From Hemerocallis citrina (taxonomy: Eukaryota; Streptophyta; Magnoliopsida; Asparagales; Asphodelaceae), in assembly GCA_017893485.1 (NCBI GenBank), contig CM030360.1, forward strand, positions 5,630,467-5,694,466: DNA of 64,000 nucleotides, read 5' to 3'. The notes beneath the pieces are model-generated. The model searched no databases. It had not been told where the DNA came from and saw nothing but the letters and a program-made list of their open reading frames with translations. This document shows, piece by piece, positions 45,499-56,949 of the stretch. The position numbers and the translations under genes are program-made. Within the stretch, counting starts at the first letter, position 1, and each line of letters opens with the position of its first letter.

Positions 45499-45670
45499 GA
45501 AAAATGCTACACTTACATTGTTTTTTACCCCAAACATACATGGGGTTTGTCTTTTAGTGATGATTGGGTCCATCCCTCACTAAAAGACAAATGAAAAAGG
45601 TCCAATCATCACTAAAAGACAAACCCCATGTATATTTGGGGTAAGAAACAATGTAAGTGTAGCATTTCTC
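45499..45670. mobile_element. 172-bp hairpin MITE, Mutator-type duplication
   Basis: Left end GAAAAATGCTACACTTAC and right end (complement) GAGAAATGCTACACTTAC; the two halves are almost completely complementary (CCCCAAACATACATGGGG, AGTGATGATTGG). ATATATAAT flanks both sides (45490-45498, 45671-45679), nine bases. Confidence 0.8.
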
Positions 45671-45679
45671 ATATATAAT

Positions 45680-46140
45680 CTTTACCGCAATTTCAGAGTT
45701 ACAGTCTAGTGATAGAGCAGTCTTTAATATATATAATATCAGTGATATCTGTATTGGAAATAGATCTATTTAAATATTGTGGTGTAACACTCAATCCACA
45801 AAGATAGGCCATCAATCTTGGCCATTTTGTTAAAAGATAGATACAGAGCTTTCAGAGCAAGCATAGAGATAAGACATCAATCTATGTAGCTGTGTTAAAA
45901 TATAGATGTAAAGTTCTTCGTCCGAGTGGCAAGATCTTATTGTAGATTTTCTTTATAAAAGAAAAAAAAAGATCTTATTGTAGATTTTTTTTTTATCATA
46001 ATGATCTTATTGTAGATTGGTAAAGTGGATTTCGAATTTGAGTGAGATACGTAAAGAAATATCTCATATTCGACATCAGACTATGAGTTCTTTCATTTCT
46101 ACCCCTATTTCTTCCCTATCTTAATAATGAGACTTTCCAT
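45680..46140. repeat. Spacer with GATCTTATTGTAGATT repeats
   Basis: The phrase GATCTTATTGTAGATT occurs three times between 45930 and 46020. No gene recognised. Confidence 0.45.
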
Positions 46141-46907
46141 TTGACCGGGCTATTGGACTGATATTATATTTATTATGTGACCACCGGTGAGGGAGTGGGA
46201 AGGAAAAGAGAGGGAATGGTATAGCACTGTAGGGAATTCGAAAATGCGTCTTTTATACCTCGGGTATTAGCCTCGTATCCATTCAGTAATTCAACCTCTT
46301 CTTCTGCTCTATCATTTTCTCGAAACTAATGTAAATAATGCATTATTACCCCTAGGTCTTTCTTCCTTTGGGAGTGCCCCTATGATCGAATGTGAGTATG
46401 TGAAGCACGATCCCCGTGGGCTCCTCCATCCCCAGTAGGGAGGCATGGACTTCCAGGCTTGCTCGACTTAATCGAGGAATGCTTCACCGATATCATTAAT
46501 GCCTTGAAGTCTCTTAGCAAATCTGAGTCCTGCTATGGTATGGGGCAGAATTCCATGCCTCCTCGACCGCGAACTATTCACTGCCGTGGGTCCTGGTGGC
46601 CCCGATGTTACGCGCTTCTGGAAAACAATAGGATCTTCGTCCCTACGAATTTTTGGGCCTCCTCATATATGAAAAAATCCATATAATCATTGGTGGTGGT
46701 TGACTCGAATGAACAAGAAAGCGTCATCTACGACCTAATAAGCGCAGACAGAAGGAATCCCCTAGGCGAGAAGGGAGGTAAGCAATAGGCCATTTCATCA
46801 CAAGAAATCAATGCAAAACGAAAGCTCGAAGGTTTATGGGTTCCACTATTTCTATGGTTACTTCATCATTATGTTCAACATTGGGAAGGGGCATAACCTG
46901 CCCCAGC
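46141..46907. other. Candidate organelle-derived DNA, left part
   Basis: Base composition changes to even, with unique-looking phrases of the kind found in plant mitochondrial DNA (CCTCGACCGCGAAC, GGTGGCCCCGATG, AAGCGCAGACAG). No mitochondrial gene was recognised, so this is an impression from style only. The copia element at 46908-52053 separates it from a similar stretch on the right. Confidence 0.3.
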
Positions 46908-47225
46908 TAAAGAGAATTGTGAGAATAATTTCTTATTGATTCATTGAGAGGTTATGTACATATATATACGGTAAACATCCAAGTTTTTAGGGCCTATTTT
47001 GAGTAAGACTCCCAAATTGACAGCCATGTAGCTAATCACAGGATAATTAGGAATATTCTAATTGATAGCTCTCCTAATTGACAGCCATATAGCTTATTAC
47101 AGGATAATTAGGAATCTTCTAATTGAGAGCTATATAGCTAATTACAGGATATTGAGGAATCTTCTCCTAATTGACAGCTATATAGCTAATTACAGGATAT
47201 TTAGGAATCTTCTTCATTCTTAACA
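46908..47225 (-). repeat. 3' LTR (318 bp) with internal tandem repeats
   Basis: Contains about four imperfect copies of a 45-55 base unit around GCTAATTACAGGATA and AGGAATCTTCT. Ends TTAACA on the plus strand. Confidence 0.85.
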
Positions 47226-47986
47226 CTTCCCCTCAAGTTGGAGTGGATATTGACCACTCCTAACTTGCTTAACAACACATGGAACTGATTCGAACTCAAT
47301 GGCTTTGTGAAAATGTCTGCAGGCTGTTCTTGCGTTCTAAGATATTGTGTCTTTATCATTCCCTTTTGCACCTTTTCCCTTACCACATGGCAATCGATCT
47401 CAATGTGTTTCGTTCTCTCATGGAATACGGGATTAGAAGCTATGTGAATTGCCGCCTTATTGTCATAGTAGAAATCCACAGGTTGTGCTTGAATCACATT
47501 CAAATCACGCAAAATATATAACAACCATGTTACCTCGCAACAGGTTGTTGCCATGGAGCGATACTCTGCCTTGGCACTCGAGCGAGAAATCATGCTTTGT
47601 TTCTTTGTTTTCCATGAGACCGGAGCATTCCCAAGGAATATGCAGTATTCCGTCGTCGAACTCCTTGTGTCCTTACATCTTGCCCAGTCCGCATCGCAAT
47701 ATGCTGTCAACTTTAAAGATCCAGCAGAAGGTAGGAGAATACCTTGACCTGGAGTTTGCTTCAAATACCTTAGTACTCGGTAAGCTGCCTCGTGAGGTTC
47801 CCGCGGCTTGTCCATAAACTGACTAAGTGTGTGCACTGCATAAACCAAATCAGGCCTTGTGATGGTGAGATAGATGAGGCGCCCAACTAATCTTCTATAC
47901 CTTGAAGCATCTTGCAGTATCTTTCCATCACTTTGTGTTAGGCATATGTTCTGCTCAATGGGAAATCGAGAAGGCTTGGCTCCCAA
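47201..47986 (-). pseudogene. Copia RNase H and C-terminus of pol
   Basis: A 261-codon frame with DASRYRRLVGRLIYLTITRP, YCDADWARCKDTRSSTT, SWKTKKQSMISRSSAKAEYR, YYDNKAAIHIASNPVFHERT and DIFTKPL, all in the usual order for plant copia. The catalytic acidic residues of RNase H (in CDADW, AEYR and DNKAA) are present. It is the best-preserved part of the element, but its upstream fusion partner is broken. Confidence 0.85.
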
Positions 47987-48043
47987 GAAACCCGTATCCT
48001 CCAGAATCTCTAATGCGTACTTATGTTGGCTCAGTACAATGCC

Positions 48044-48760
48044 TTACCGTGAGCGTGCCACTTTCAGACCTAGGAAATACTTGAGTTTTCCAATGTCCTT
48101 TAGCTTGAACCTATTGGATAAGAAGGCTTTTGTCTCCGTGATGTCCGCCAAGCTATTTTCAGCAAGTATCATATCATCCACGTAAACCAAAAGAGCAGTG
48201 AACTTGCCATCGTGGTTGCGTACGAATAAAGAGTAGTCCGACCATGATTGTCGGAATCCTGCGGTCTTGAGAGCAACTGAGAGCTTAATGAACCATCGCC
48301 GCGAGGCTTGTTTCAATCCATACAAGGACATGTGGAGCTTGCATACAACTTATTTCTCCCCCTTTCGTGCGAAACCAGGTGGCAACTGCATATAGACATC
48401 CTCGTGAAGATCATCATTGAGGAAAGCATTGTTGACGTCGAGCTGGTGAAGATGCCAATTCCGTAGGGCAGCGAGACTTAGCAAAACATGAACTGTTGTA
48501 AGCCTGGCCACTAGAGTGAAGTTTCGCGGTAATCAAGTCCCTCTACCTAGCTATACCCTTTGGCTACTAAGCGCGCCTTATAGCACTCCACTGTGCCGTC
48601 GGAGTTGTACTTGATTTTGTACACCCATTTACAGCTGATTGGTCATTTGTGCGCCGGAGGAGGCACTAAACTCCATGTATTTTTGGCTTGCAATGCTGCA
48701 ATTTCAAAGCGCATGGCTTCTCTCCATTTAGGATCATGGACGGCCTGAGAAAAAGAAGAA
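48044..48760 (-). pseudogene. Copia reverse transcriptase remnant
   Basis: The open frame 48044-48331 holds [13 protein letters not shown], the catalytic YVDDMILAE and [13 protein letters not shown] [11 protein letters not shown]. Upstream, across stops, the minus strand still gives [13 protein letters not shown] and [11 protein letters not shown] sequence (48330-48470). Confidence 0.85.
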
Positions 48761-48768
48761 GGTTCTCT

Positions 48769-49416
48769 CTACAAGCTAATGTTAGCAATGAAGACTCGAT
48801 GTGATGGAGAGAGTTGGGAATATGAGAGTACAGAGGAGATGTTGTGAGCCATACCAGGGTTGATGACCTCGGCCGGAGAAGAAGGGACGGTGCGTGAAGG
48901 GAGGGTCGCCTCTATGTGAATGTCGTGCAATGTCGTAGGCATCTTGGTGGTACGAGTTGAGCGTCGTACCAATGCCTGAGCAGGCGGCGATTGTGGCATG
49001 ACTGGTTCTTGAGCAGGCGGCTCTATTTGTGTTTCTAGTCGAGAAGAAGAACTAGTCTGTATTGACGTCTCATCAGGAGAAAGGGGAGAAGGAGATGATG
49101 AGTCACACATAGGTGACGTGATTGGCGGAGGAACGAAAGGGATAGAATCAGGAAATGATTTACTTGAATCAAAATAGATAAGTGGGGATTTTGAAGGAAT
49201 TTGATAAGGAAGGGTATCAGAATTTGAGTTGGACTTCTCAATTAGAGACTTGTAAGGAAACACATGCTCAACAAAATAAACATCGTGTGAGAAAATAATT
49301 TCTTGTGTGGCAAGATTGTATACCTTATACCCTTTCTTTCCATTTGGATATCCTAGAAAGATGCACTCACTTGACCAAGGATCAAACTTTGATGGCCGAG
49401 AGGGGTGAGTGGACAC
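48769..49416 (-). pseudogene. Copia integrase C-terminal/linker region
   Basis: Contains [20 protein letters not shown] and [18 protein letters not shown], the conserved region after the integrase core. A long Ser/Pro-rich linker follows, and then [12 protein letters not shown] before reverse transcriptase. Confidence 0.8.
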
Positions 49417-49458
49417 AAAACACTGGCATTTGAAAACCCTAAGGTGAGAGTAACTAGG

Positions 49459-50049
49459 TTAATGACCAAAAAGTTTTTCAAATGGGCTTTGTCCTTGAAG
49501 ATTAGGAGTAGGGGTTCGATTGATCAAACAGGTTGCAGTTAAAATTGCATCCCCCCAAAATGGTTTTGTTAAATGTGACTGGAAAAGAAGAGCTCGGGCA
49601 ACATTTAATAAGTGATGATGTTTGCACTCAGCTACACCATTTTGCTGTGGTGTGTTGATGCAACTCGTCTGATGAATTATCCCTTTGGAAGAATAGAAAT
49701 CAGGAATATTGAATTCCGCACCATTGTCACTTCGAACCCTTTTGATATGTTTAGAAAACTGTGTTTCAACAAGAAGGACAAAATTCATAAGCAAAGATTT
49801 TGCTTCTGACTTTCGTTTCATCAAATAAACCCAAGCACTACGTGAATGGTCATCAACAATAGTTAAAAAGTATTTTGCACCAGAATAAGTTGGAACCTTA
49901 TAACCTCCCCAAATATCAATGTGAATTAAGTTAAAAATTGAAGGACTTCGGTTAAAACTTAATGGAAAAGGTTTGCGAGTTAATTTCGCAAGAGGACAAA
50001 TGGGACATGAGTTTGTGTCACAAGACTTATTTGAAAGGAAACTCAACAA
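49459..50049 (-). pseudogene. Copia integrase core remnant
   Basis: Begins within the zinc-binding region (CPICPLAKLTRKPF). It has the three acidic core residues in IDIWGGYK, RSDNGAEF and PQQNGVAECKHHH, followed by ARALLFQSHL and FWGDAILTATCLINRTP. The usual Arg after GVAE is Cys. It ends at LFGH, where a stop separates it from the next frame. Confidence 0.85.
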
Positions 50050-50292
50050 AGAAGATGCCTTAGATGAGGGATGACCGAGACGTTGGTGCCACAGTGTAGA
50101 GGACTCCGCGTAGATCGCATTGCACGTTGCTTTCCCTGGAAGATTGAGGCGATAGAGTCCCTCCTTCTCAGTTTCCGTCCCAATCGTCTTCCCCGATCGT
50201 AGGTCCTATATGAAACAAATTTGTCTTAGAAAAATGGTGATATAGAGTGAGTGAAATCCTAGCTTGCTGATGGATATGAGATTGAGATAAAA

Positions 50293-50799
50293 TTATGGAA
50301 CACATAGTACGTTATGAAGCACAAACTGAGAAGAAAATGTGACGGTGCCTATGTGTGTGACACGGACTGAAGTTCCGTCAGGTAATTTTACCCAACGATT
50401 TGGAACTACTGTATAAGATGTGAAGAGTTTAGGGCTGCAAACTATGTGGTCAGTGGCAACACTATCTAAAATCCAGAAAAGTTCATTGTTAGATTCAGAT
50501 AGATGATGCATTTTACCCGATAGCTCTTCATTGTTTTGTATGTTACCGACAAGGTTTGCAGATGACTGAGATTGTGCTATGAGTTGATTGAGAAATCCTT
50601 GACATTCCTTCTTGGTGAAGGGGAAGCTCTTACTCTGTCCTTCCAAACCATCAGCAGCAACTAAATTGGCTTTGGGTTGCAACATGCCGTTCGCAACGTC
50701 GTTCTTCTTCTTCCAGCGATATCCCTCTGAGTGCCCTTTCAAATTGCAGTAGGAACAAGTGATATGTGCACGACAGAACTTAGTACTATGATTAGTCAA
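50293..50799 (-). pseudogene. Zinc knuckle and protease of the copia element
   Basis: The knuckle CSYCNLKGHSEGYRW has Tyr for the last Cys. The protease site reads WILDSVATDHIVC, with Val for the catalytic Gly. FTSYTVVPNRWVKLPDG and VLHNVLCVP follow as normal. It is separated from gag by a stop at 50800-50802. Confidence 0.85.
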
Positions 50800-50802
50800 G
50801 TT

Positions 50803-51684
50803 TCACTTCTCACAGTACCTGCCTCCTCCTTCTCGATCTGTGCGACGGACATCATGATTTCCTCTCTTGACAACATTGACGGAGGTCTCTAGGTCTTCTT
50901 TCTCCGTTGAGTTCTTGACAGAGAAGGCAGCGAACTCTGTCGCTGAATTTGCTTTCTCGGCTGTCACCTGTGATTGTTTCTCATGTCGGAGTATGATGGC
51001 ATAAGCCTTGCCTAGACTAGGCAAAGGATCCATCCCGATTATGTTCCCACGAGCTTGTTCAAAACTCTCATTCAGCCCCATAAGGAACTTCATCGTCTTC
51101 TGCGTTTCCATGTATTTGTTGACTTCAGCTACGGCCTCGCAACTGCAAAACGGGAAGGAACATTGGATGTCTTTCTCGTCCCACATGCCCTTCAATTCCG
51201 TGTAGTATGCCGTAATAGAACGGCTTCCTTGCTCACAATTGTGAATGTTGCTTTCAATCATATACAGGGCAACAGAGTTGGTTCCATCGAATCTCTCTTG
51301 CAGCTCAAGCCAAATGGTTCTAGTCTCTTTGATGTGAATTACAGACTTGGACATGCTCTTCGTCATAGATGCGATGAGCCAGCTCTTGACCAAAGTGTTG
51401 AATCTGTCCCATTGATGGCCTTCCTCTTGGTCGACGGTCGATCTTTTGAGGGTTCCGGTGACGAAACCGGCCTTGTTCTTGATCTCAAGAGACATCATGA
51501 TGGATGGTGCCCATATTGAGTAATTATCTCCTCCAAGAGGTTCGGAGACCAACATAGCCCCTGGTTGGTCCGAATAATGGAGGAAAAGAGGATGATTGGA
51601 GTTCTCCCATGGTGTTGCAGCCTTGGAAGGTCCCGACCCTGTCACGAGTTGTTGTGTGGGTGGAGTTGATTCATCGCCAACCAT
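50803..51684 (-). pseudogene. Copia gag (293 codons)
   Basis: An open frame from MVGDESTPPTQQ includes LVSEPLGGDNYSIWAPSI, NSWLIASMTKSM-like VKSWLIASMTKSMSKSV and KFLMGLNESFEQARGNII, standard for plant copia gag. The start lies about 50 bases after the primer site, as expected. It could still be translated, but alone it is not a mobile element. Confidence 0.85.
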
Positions 51685-51735
51685 GGGGATTGTTGGAGGA
51701 GGTATTAGGTCTCAAGAAACCTGGCTCTGATACCA

Positions 51736-52053
51736 TAAAGAGAATTGAAAGAATAATTTCTTATTGATTCATTGAGAGGTTATGTACATATATATACAGT
51801 GAACATCCAAGTTTTTAGGGCTTATTTTGAGTAAGACTCCCAAATTGACAGCCATATAGCCAATTACAGGATAATTAGGAATCTTCTAATTGACAGCTCT
51901 CATAATTGACAGCCATATAGCTAATTACAGGATAATTAGGAATCTTCTAATTGACAGCTATATAGCTAATTACAGGATATTGAGGAATCTTCTCCTAATT
52001 GACAGCTATATAGCTAATTACAGGATATTTAGGAATCTTCTTCATTCTTAACA
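51736..52053 (-). repeat. 5' LTR (318 bp)
   Basis: Matches 46908-47225 closely, including the internal repeats around GCTAATTACAGGATA. Confidence 0.85.
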
Positions 52054-53260
52054 GACGTGCTTGATAAATATATCGAGCCCCTCTGGCTCGATAAAGCGTG
52101 GGGTTTTTTGATACTCTTCTCGAGAGAGACGCCCGTTCTTTCGAGGAAACCAAACCTTACGGTATGTAAGCTTAAAGAATAGGTAGTCATGTGATGAGAT
52201 TAGTTTTGAATGCATGATTTTCTTTGAGAACAAGATGTGAGTAAATAGTTTCTCTAGCTTGATGCACTATTTCCCTTCAACCCTTTGCTTTGAGCAAAAT
52301 GTGGCAAAAGAAAGAAAAATCCATGGACCGACCCCACTTCTTCAAGTGGGAATTCCAACCTGGTACCATGCAGGAGAACGTGGGAGTGTTCCTCTTTCAT
52401 CTACGTTCAGATCGGGCAAGCCCTAATAAGAAGGGTCAAAATGAATAAAATAAGTGTCCGAGATCGAAGGACCTTCCCTGGGAAAGCATGATTCAAGCAA
52501 AAAACACATCTTTTTCAACAACAATGAATTCTAATTCGCCTACTGGAGTGCAAAGAAAAGACGGATAGTAGTCTCGTGTAATGAAAATCTCCCTTTTTCA
52601 GTACTCCTTGAGCTAATCCCTCATTGTTTTCGTGCATTAAGCTCAGGAATAGGCACCTTCTCTCTCTGCTTTCCTTATTTTATTAGTGAGGTAAAATCTT
52701 CAGCTTGAAAATTGTTTCCCCTAAGAGCGATGATCTAAATCTGGAAATGTGTCAACTCATATACGGGTATTTTGAATGAACTGCGTTTTCAACCTACTTG
52801 TTCCAGCAATGCGATAGCGAACGAATGCGAGAAAAAGGCTTTCACAAAAAGCATAGCGCTTTTGAGCCCTGCCTCTTTGAGGCGGGAGCTACTTCTAGAC
52901 ACTAACCAAGTAGTTATTAACTCGGCTCCATCTTTATAGGCTTCTAGGAGTGAACGAGCTAGGTTCAATTCCTGCTGGATGCACGCCAATTGGAACGTTC
53001 AATAAGTCTATTGGAATTGGCTCTGTACAAAGGTTGTTATTTCATTCCTTGCTCCTAGCGGGCTATGATGGTACAACAGTATTTATTTTTTAAATTTATC
53101 TGTGGATGAATTCGAGATTCCCACTCTTCTTTGCTAGGTTGCTATCTCAATGCTCTCTGCTATCTCAATATTTCTTTGCTAAGCTGCTATTTCATTGTTC
53201 TCTGATTCAAAACTATTAGCCCCACACGAGGTTTGTTGTGTAACTGACTCCCATCCCAGA
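52054..53260. other. Candidate organelle-derived DNA, right part
   Basis: Even composition and phrases of mitochondrial style (GGCTCGATAAAGCG, GCATAGCGCTTTTGAGCCC, GAGGCGGGAGC). A 66-codon minus-strand frame (52789-52989) has no recognised family. Assignment rests on style only. Confidence 0.3.
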
Positions 53261-54116
53261 AAGGAGTATTCGTTTCACATATGAAAGATTAAGAAGAACC
53301 ACATAAACCAAACATTTCTCTCAAGACAATATAGCAAGAGAACAGAATTGGGTTCAATGCTTTTGAACATTTTCTTTTCCTGAAGCTCTCCTTTTGTAGC
53401 AATGCAATGCAGGGTACTTTTACCGTCAATAATTATTAGGGATATATAGTCTCTTTAATTTGGACCCATTTAGGATCAAAACTTTTGACTGTGACTAAAG
53501 AATAAAGATTGGTCTCAAAAGAGAAGAAACTAGCTCACATAACTGTACATTAATTTCAATTTAATTTCAAGAAAAAGAGAACACAGAGAAATAAAGTTAA
53601 CTTGTCTGTGAAAATGAAGGAATATCTGATGATTAGGGAACGAAGGGAAGAAGATGTCTCTCGTAAGTTGTGTACACTAATTAATTAATTATATTAGCAA
53701 TAATAATTGAAAATGAAGACAAAGTAGTTCTCACTTTTTTAGATGCAAAGTGCACGTTAGAAATGACCAGTCAGTCGCCGGCTGGTGTAATGCATGGGAT
53801 TGGTTCCCATGAGCTTCCACACACCAAGTACTCATTTATGTTATCGTAGAATTATAGTAGTTTACAATGCTGCACGTCTTAATAAATATATTTTTTTTAG
53901 TCTGGATTTGATCTAAAATTTCATTTACAATAGTTATGCACGTGCGTTGTACGAATTGGTATTTGACAATCCAAATATAAAAAATCCTTTACATTAACCT
54001 CTCATTTGGGTTGTCAAATTTGACAATGACCATTTTTTGTTAAATTTGATAAATCAAATGGCAATGCCATATATCACATCACCATATTTTCTTTCCCGTT
54101 TTCCTCCAAATTTATA
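53261..54116. other. AT-rich intergenic stretch
   Basis: No gene seen. 53880-53970 carries Helitron-like words (GCACGTCTTAATAAATA). 53955-54076 contains TTTGACAAT...ATTTGGGTTGTCAAATTTGAC, probably a decayed MITE. Confidence 0.4.
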
Positions 54117-54735
54117 TATACTAATATTTTTCACGTGTGATGCACGTTTTGATAAGAGTTGGGGGATTGCCACGTGCGATTTATGTGTTAAGAAATAGTT
54201 TTGGAGTTGGATGTGCATTACTCGTAATTGGTAAAAATATTTTGAAGGAAAAGAACTTGTACGTGCAATGCACGTGTTTATAAGTAGAATTTGAGTTGTA
54301 CGTGCAACATATGTGTATGTTTAGTGTTAAAAAAATATTGTAAAATTGTTTTGCACGTGTGTTGCACGTTTTAAATAGGTAAAAAATATTTTATTTGTTT
54401 GTTTTTGTTGTAATTAATGAGAGAGTTGAAGTTGCACGTGCAATGCACGGGGTTGTATGTTGACAACATTACAACTCCAACTCTTCCATTATAATATTAG
54501 AGATTAGAGATTTTATATGAGTGACACTTTTGTAAATAATTATGTCGTAAATAAATTTAAACTATGAGGATATTATGATAACTAACAACTATTGATTAAG
54601 TAAATGGTTAATATAACTCCAGCTTAAAAATGAATGGTTGAGATTAGATTGTTGGTTGAATGATTGCCTACAAATTACAAGTTGTCTACAAATGACAACT
54701 CCAACTCTCCCATTATAATATTAGAGATAATAGTG
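54117..54735 (-). mobile_element. Helitron cluster with repeated hairpins
   Basis: The left end is ACTAATATTTTTC followed by ACGTGTGATGCACGT. Further palindromes of this kind occur near 54160, 54270 and 54430. Ends complementary to TCTAATATTATAATGG lie at about 54507 and 54729, so two copies are joined. Confidence 0.55.
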
Positions 54736-55104
54736 TGTGTATATATATGACTAGTGTTACCCTGTGCAGGACAAATATTATTTTCAGAAACTCATAAAAT
54801 TATATGGAACTCAAAATTTTAGAGATACACATTAACTATTTTAATCACGATATAATCAAAAGATGATAAATCTACAGATTAAACAATTCACACTTCCAAA
54901 ACAATAAACATTCTATACTTCTATTCAATTGAAAGAAAATGAAAAAAAAAATCGAATAATTACTGAAGATTGTGTTATAAAAATGACAGTAGCACGATAG
55001 AAAAATGCGAGGTTTGAGAACTTAATAAGAGAGTAAAGAAGAGGGAGATTCTACTCAACTAAATATACACAGACCGTACCATACAATATTATAATCCCCA
55101 GTTT
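54736..55104. other. AT-rich spacer
   Basis: No gene or element recognised. Confidence 0.4.
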
Positions 55105-55263
55105 TTAGAGATGCTTCTCATATTTATCGTTTCCAGGGTTTCCTTCTTTACCAACCTTCCGTTCTAGGTCCTCATTAAACTTTGGAGACTCAACAAAATT
55201 CTTATAATATCTTTCTAATTTGGAAAGTGATCCAAGCTTCACAAAATTCGTTCGCAGAGACAT
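55105..55263 (-). other. Short coding-like frame (52 aa), unknown
   Basis: The minus strand opens MSLRTNFVKLGSLSKLERYY and ends in KYEKHL before a stop. The charged, non-repetitive content and even codon use look like part of a gene. An in-frame stop lies six codons upstream and no splice acceptor was found, so it is a remnant or a very small gene. Family not recognised. Confidence 0.3.
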
Positions 55264-55480
55264 AGGAAAAGACAAAGATTAAATTGATATAATAAGCATT
55301 CTAGCGAAGTGTTAAATTTAACATGTTTCATAATTTTTTTTTTAAAAAACAAAAATTGTAACGACTCCTGCTTAGTTTATTATGGAATTATATGAAACAC
55401 TCGAAACCTGAGATATATCTTCTTCTCCTAATGTCTGCTGCGCCTTGCACCCGTTGTCAACAGATAATAAAATTTCCGAC

Positions 55481-55969
55481 TATTAATGACCCTACCGATG
55501 GACCAAAACTTCGAAGTTATGGTAAGGGTTTTAATATTTATATTCTAACACGCCCCCGCAGGTTGAGGGTCATCTTTTTGGGCCAAGACCTGGACTATAC
55601 GCAGCGGTATTTTTTTTTTCAATCCGCATTTAAATAGCGCAGCCGGTGAGATTCGAACCTGGGTTGCTCTGATACCATATTAATGACCCTACCGATGGAC
55701 CAAAACTTCGAAGTTGTGGAAGGGTTAAGAGAAATTACACTTGTATTCTAACATGCCCCCTCAGGTCGAGGGCCAATTTTTTTTTATGGGCCCAACAAAT
55801 TGTGGGCCGAGACCTGGACAATACACATCGGTATTTTTTTTTAATCCGCATTTAAGTTGTGTAGCCAGTAGGATTCGAACCTGGGTTGCTCTGATACCAT
55901 GTGAAAGTCTCTGCCACTATGCTAAAACTTCGAAGTTGTGGTAAGGATTTTAATATTTATATTCTAACA
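55481..55969 (-). mobile_element. TRIM retrotransposon, three-LTR concatemer
   Basis: Three short LTRs (55481-55550, 55678-55753, 55900-55969) share ACTTCGAAGTT and end TATTCTAACA. They alternate with two interiors of 127 and 146 bases. Each interior has a polypurine tract next to one LTR and, touching the next, GGTTGCTCTGATACCA, complementary to a tRNA-Met-type primer site, so sense is minus. CCGAC occurs at 55476-55480 and 55970-55974. No coding capacity. Confidence 0.85.
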
Positions 55970-55974
55970 CCGAC

Positions 55975-56512
55975 CCAGCAATTTTACCTGTAATAAACAC
56001 AGTGTTCAAGCAAATTATAATGCACGAGAGAAATTAACAAAAAAGAACAATGCAGGATTTAAAAAAGCCTAATAGCCTATATAATGGGAAGATATTCTAT
56101 AGCATTACTAATAAATTATTAAAATTAAATTGAAAAGTGCCAAACACCATAGATATCATCCGAGAATGCATGATAAATTGAGAGGTAGGACATTGATCCC
56201 TGATATGCTATCTGTCACAAAAATTGTATATTACATATAATAGCATAAAAGGTTCCAAGTCATTATATTAGTAATACATGAGCTTATAATAAACACAGAA
56301 AAATAAAGATTTCCATAATTATTCATAAATAAAACAACTCTATAGCTGATTGCCAAAATTTTCTAGGTTCACCATAACATAGAAATGGTGCTCTCAATAA
56401 AGTTAACCTATATTTGTCGGTTCTAGCACTAAAGGAGAGTTATAAGACATAGACGTATAAGATAATTTAACAGAAAACACTAAATCTTAAATCCTAGAAA
56501 AATTAAGTCTTC
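55975..56512. other. AT-rich spacer
   Basis: No gene or element end recognised. Confidence 0.4.
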
Positions 56513-56527
56513 AACACACAGTGCATT

Positions 56528-56934
56528 TTTTATTTTTTTTTGATAAAAGATGACCTCGTCATCGTTAATTTCATTAATGCAATAATAAAGTAACAAAGTA
56601 GAACTACATACATAGATCATGTCAATCCAAGTCTATTCCGACAACAGAACAACAAAAGAAAGACAATGAAGCATCTACTACTAGGACACTACAACAACAT
56701 CATCAAAGGAACTATCTAGAAAACGGTAAGATACAACTGATACAACTGCTACCATGCCCTAGGCACGCTACTGTAGCAACTCAACTACGGGAATCTTCCC
56801 TTTGAACCAAACCACTGTCTCCAGCTGTTACCCAATGTATCGGGGCGATTATCCCCTATTCCTCTTCTTCCATCCGTAGTTGTTTCATAGCGTCCTGGTT
56901 ACCTGTCCAATCATGAGCAAATGTTAGGATTCTG
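56528..56934 (-). mobile_element. 5'-truncated LINE 3' end (407 bp)
   Basis: A poly-T run at the left gives a poly(A) tail on the minus strand, preceded by GATGACGAGGTCATC and a T-rich L1-type 3' UTR. AACACACAGTGCATT occurs exactly at 56513-56527 and 56935-56949, a 15-base target duplication. Confidence 0.85.
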
Positions 56935-56949
56935 AACACACAGTGCATT

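Larger units (their letters stand above)
46908..52053 (-). mobile_element. Copia retrotransposon, nearly complete but decayed
   Basis: LTRs 46908-47225 and 51736-52053, both 318 bases. On the minus strand the order is 5' LTR (51736-52053), tRNA-Met primer site (TGGTATCAGAGCCAG, 51735-51721), gag, protease, integrase, reverse transcriptase, RNase H, polypurine tract (AACTTGAGGGGAAG, near 47226-47240) and 3' LTR. Stops and frameshifts divide the polyprotein into at least six frames. CCAGC (left flank) and GACGT (right flank) do not match, so the target duplication is lost or the element is recombinant. Confidence 0.9.

Noticed and set aside
47279..51519. Plus-strand open frames over the copia element
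   Set aside because: Antisense shadows of the minus-strand gag and pol remnants.
55651..55899. tRNA-like GATTCGAACCTGGGTTGC twice
   Set aside because: It belongs to the TRIM primer-binding region; there is no acceptor stem or anticodon arm.
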